Source: Tetrahymena elliotti 4EA (Eukaryota > Ciliophora > Oligohymenophorea > Hymenostomatida > Tetrahymenidae). Taken from it: DNA of 64,000 nt. How positions within the stretch are numbered: the stretch's first letter is position 1; each line of letters begins with the position of its first letter. The stretch is from positions 314,235 to 378,234 of the forward strand of contig JH720336.1 in NCBI GenBank assembly GCA_000231825.2. Reading direction: 5' to 3'. The translations under genes and the position numbers were made by a program. Shown piece after piece: positions 62,150 through 64,000 of the stretch. The notes under the pieces are model-generated. The model ran no database searches. It saw only the letters and a list, made by a program, of their open reading frames with translations, and was not told where the DNA came from.

Positions 62150-64000
62150 TCATGTAAAATTAATATCAGGACAGTAATACTCTTTCATATTCAGAGAAAA
62201 CTTCATGTTTTCATCTTCTAAAAATTTCTTTGGCCACTACACTGCATTACCTTTAAAGTAATGAGCCTTTAATGGATATAAATTGAGCATAGCTTAAGAT
62301 CTAAACTCTTCTAATTTGCTACTTTCTTTTAATTCATCATCTGGATAGCATCTAAAAATCTCTCTATAAAGTAATGTATTTTATAATGCTTGACTATCTA
62401 TTTAACTAATTAGCTGAGGATTCAAAGGGTCAGAAACACTTTCAACTTAAAAATGCTCTTTATATAAATCGCACCTAAGAGTATGAGCAAATTTGCTGGC
62501 CATATAAGGTTCACCATTCATTCTAGATGTGACTTATTCATTATCTTCTATAATTGCCTATTTTATTAATATTAAATTTACTCTATCAAAACAAATCCAA
62601 ATGTTAATTAATGGTTTTTGTTTCATCATTAAATATGTTTTTTTATTTTCTTTATTAATATCCTTAGGAAAATTCTAGTCTAAAAAGTAAGGATATTTAT
62701 TTAGTAACTCAAAATTTGTTAATCATCATGTATCAAGTGAAAGTTAATTTGAATAATTTTACTGCAATTTCAGAGTCTCTGTTTCCTTTTAAACTCCTGT
62801 CATTTATATTAGCTGAGCCTATAATAGCAATTTAATCATCTATGATCATCATCTTTTTAAGTACATAAAAGATAGACATTATATATTTTCATTTAAAATT
62901 AAAATACTTTGCTGTGAACATAAACCATCTCAGTAACTGGTTTATTGTTTATAACTGAGTGAGATCTCAGGCCAAAGAATTTAATATATTTTGAAGGGTC
63001 AGAAATGTTAGGGTCAGTGGCTAAATCCTCAAGGATAGAAGTTCCACCTCTGCAAATAGTTTAATATTCCCAATGCAATTAGATTTTCATAACATTTGAA
63101 TTAGGACTATCTATTTCTCCTTCAAAACCCTATTTGATTATCAAGTTTATTAAAAGTATATTATATAAATGAAATTTACTGGGAGCAAAGGTAGGATAAC
63201 AACAACAAGGAAATTTTCATTATTTTAGGCTGCCTTTTTGATTCTTTAAGCCAAGGCAACACTGATTTGGTTTCTTAAAGGTGCACCAGCATGAGAACTC
63301 ATAAAAAATTAGTTTTCAATGTAAATAAAATGCTTGGCCTCATTTATTAGTGTGAGGTATGCAATTTAAATTGATGCTTCTGTGTCTTTTTAGCTTAATC
63401 CTAGTGACCAATTAGAAGCTGATCTGAGAATCTAGCACTGTTAAGTATTTAAATCCTTTTCTATTTTTTTATATTTTTTAGCTTGTAATTTAAGTCTGTT
63501 CTTAGTATTTTATATTTAATTTTATATTTTAGAAAAATTTCCATCTAAAGTTTTATCAAACATAGATTTGTAAAAAGAAAATCTTGTTGCAGTTTCTATT
63601 TTGCTTACATTAACACTACTTAAAGCACTTTGTCTGCGATTTTTATCTCTTTCTACAAAACTACCATTATTAGATTTTTATGGATCATTTAAGTTTTCAT
63701 GCATAGGAGGAATTGATTTAAGAGAGTAATTAGATTAATCTTCAAATTCATCATATAAGTTATCATCTTTGATTTGCTTAAGTTATTGTAAAAGTTAAAT
63801 GATTTCATCTCTAGGTTTTTTGTCTTCCTTCAAAAGCATCAGCTCAAAGCTAGTTTTGATGTTATTTTCTTAAGATTAGTTTGTTTTCTTTTAAAAATCA
63901 TCAAGATTATCAATGAAATCAAAAGAAATATTATGATCATTAAGATAATTTTAAATTTCTGGTTTTATTTTTGTAATCTTCTCTTTTATGTACCCCTCAA
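62150..64000 (-). CDS. Phospholipase D, C-terminal part (5' end outside window)
   Basis: The minus-strand gene enters at the right edge, so N-terminus and first HKD motif lie beyond 64000. In order: a charged linker (KEDKKPRDEIIQLLQQ; RDKNRRQSALSSVNVS), then the conserved PLD block QILRSASNWSLGLSQKDTEA, EAKHFIYIENQFFMSSHAG and FLVVVILPLLPGFEGE, then LHWEYQTICRGGTSI, FFGLRSH and the second HKD motif VHSK-MMIIDD with IAIIGSANINDRSL and RDSEI. An intron (62853-62907, 55 nt) splits the motif after the Lys. The C-terminus reads YPLKAHYFKGNAVQW and ends at TGA 62152-62150. The enzyme hydrolyses phosphatidylcholine to phosphatidic acid, or transfers it to alcohols, at membranes. The order matches eukaryotic PLD1/PLD-zeta-type enzymes; whether PX and PH domains precede it cannot be seen. 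Confidence 0.93.

Noticed and set aside
1..64000. tRNA, rRNA, CRISPR or prokaryotic operon signals.
   Set aside because: No T-loop consensus, rRNA-like conserved block, spaced direct repeats or ribosome-binding pattern was noticed by eye; intron-rich genes with TAA/TAG as Gln exclude a prokaryote. A tRNAscan/Infernal run would be decisive.

Overview
This window looks like macronuclear DNA of a Tetrahymena-type ciliate. It is extremely AT-rich. Long coding stretches stay open only if TAA and TAG are read as glutamine and TGA is the sole stop. Introns are AT-rich, GT...AG, and about 50 to 1050 nt long, so longer than the very short introns typical of Paramecium. ORFs called with the standard code are therefore mostly fragments or shadows of real genes. 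All gene models below were read by eye in the ciliate code; start codons and exon borders are provisional unless positions are given.

Layout. 68-4691 (+) WD40-repeat protein with a low-complexity tail. 4870-12551 (-) large secretory-route type I membrane protein. 13555-16118 (+) Mios/Sea4-like GATOR2 subunit without a visible WD40 propeller. 17411-20439 (+) alpha/beta hydrolase with a long Gln/Asn-rich tail, followed head-to-tail by 20985-23889 (+), a prion-like Gln/Asn/Ser-rich protein. 25200-27488 (-) Cys-rich membrane protein. 28185-28317 small MITE-like inverted-repeat element. 28602-29996 (-) leucine-rich-repeat protein. 30445-37018 (+) MyTH4-FERM myosin. About 38240-41364 (+) two-repeat cation channel with TxDxW pores. 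42221-45979 (+) APC/C TPR subunit CDC16/APC6. 46440-48466 (+) possible unrecognised gene. 49054-49581 (+) intronless small secreted Cys-containing protein in a pyrimidine-rich setting. 52963-53734 (+) small acidic-tailed protein. 54955-57927 (-) second LRR protein with an acidic insert. 59000-60458 (-) multi-pass membrane protein. 61640-61948 (+) small unknown protein. 62150-64000 (-) C-terminal part of a phospholipase D that runs off the window.

The genes do not form an operon-like pathway. They are a normal eukaryotic mixture of nutrient signalling (GATOR2), cell cycle (APC/C), motility or phagocytosis (myosin), ion transport, lipid signalling (PLD) and ciliate-expanded families (LRR, Cys-rich and Q/N-rich proteins). 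I saw no tRNA, rRNA, CRISPR array, Tetrahymena telomere (CCCCAA)n or complete chromosome-breakage sequence. Intergenic regions are long, AT-rich and contain several degenerate local duplications. I found no clear novel multi-gene system. The best leads are the propeller-less Mios, the two-repeat channel with charge-poor S4 segments, the inverted-repeat element, and the unassigned coding-like stretch at 46.4-48.5 kb.
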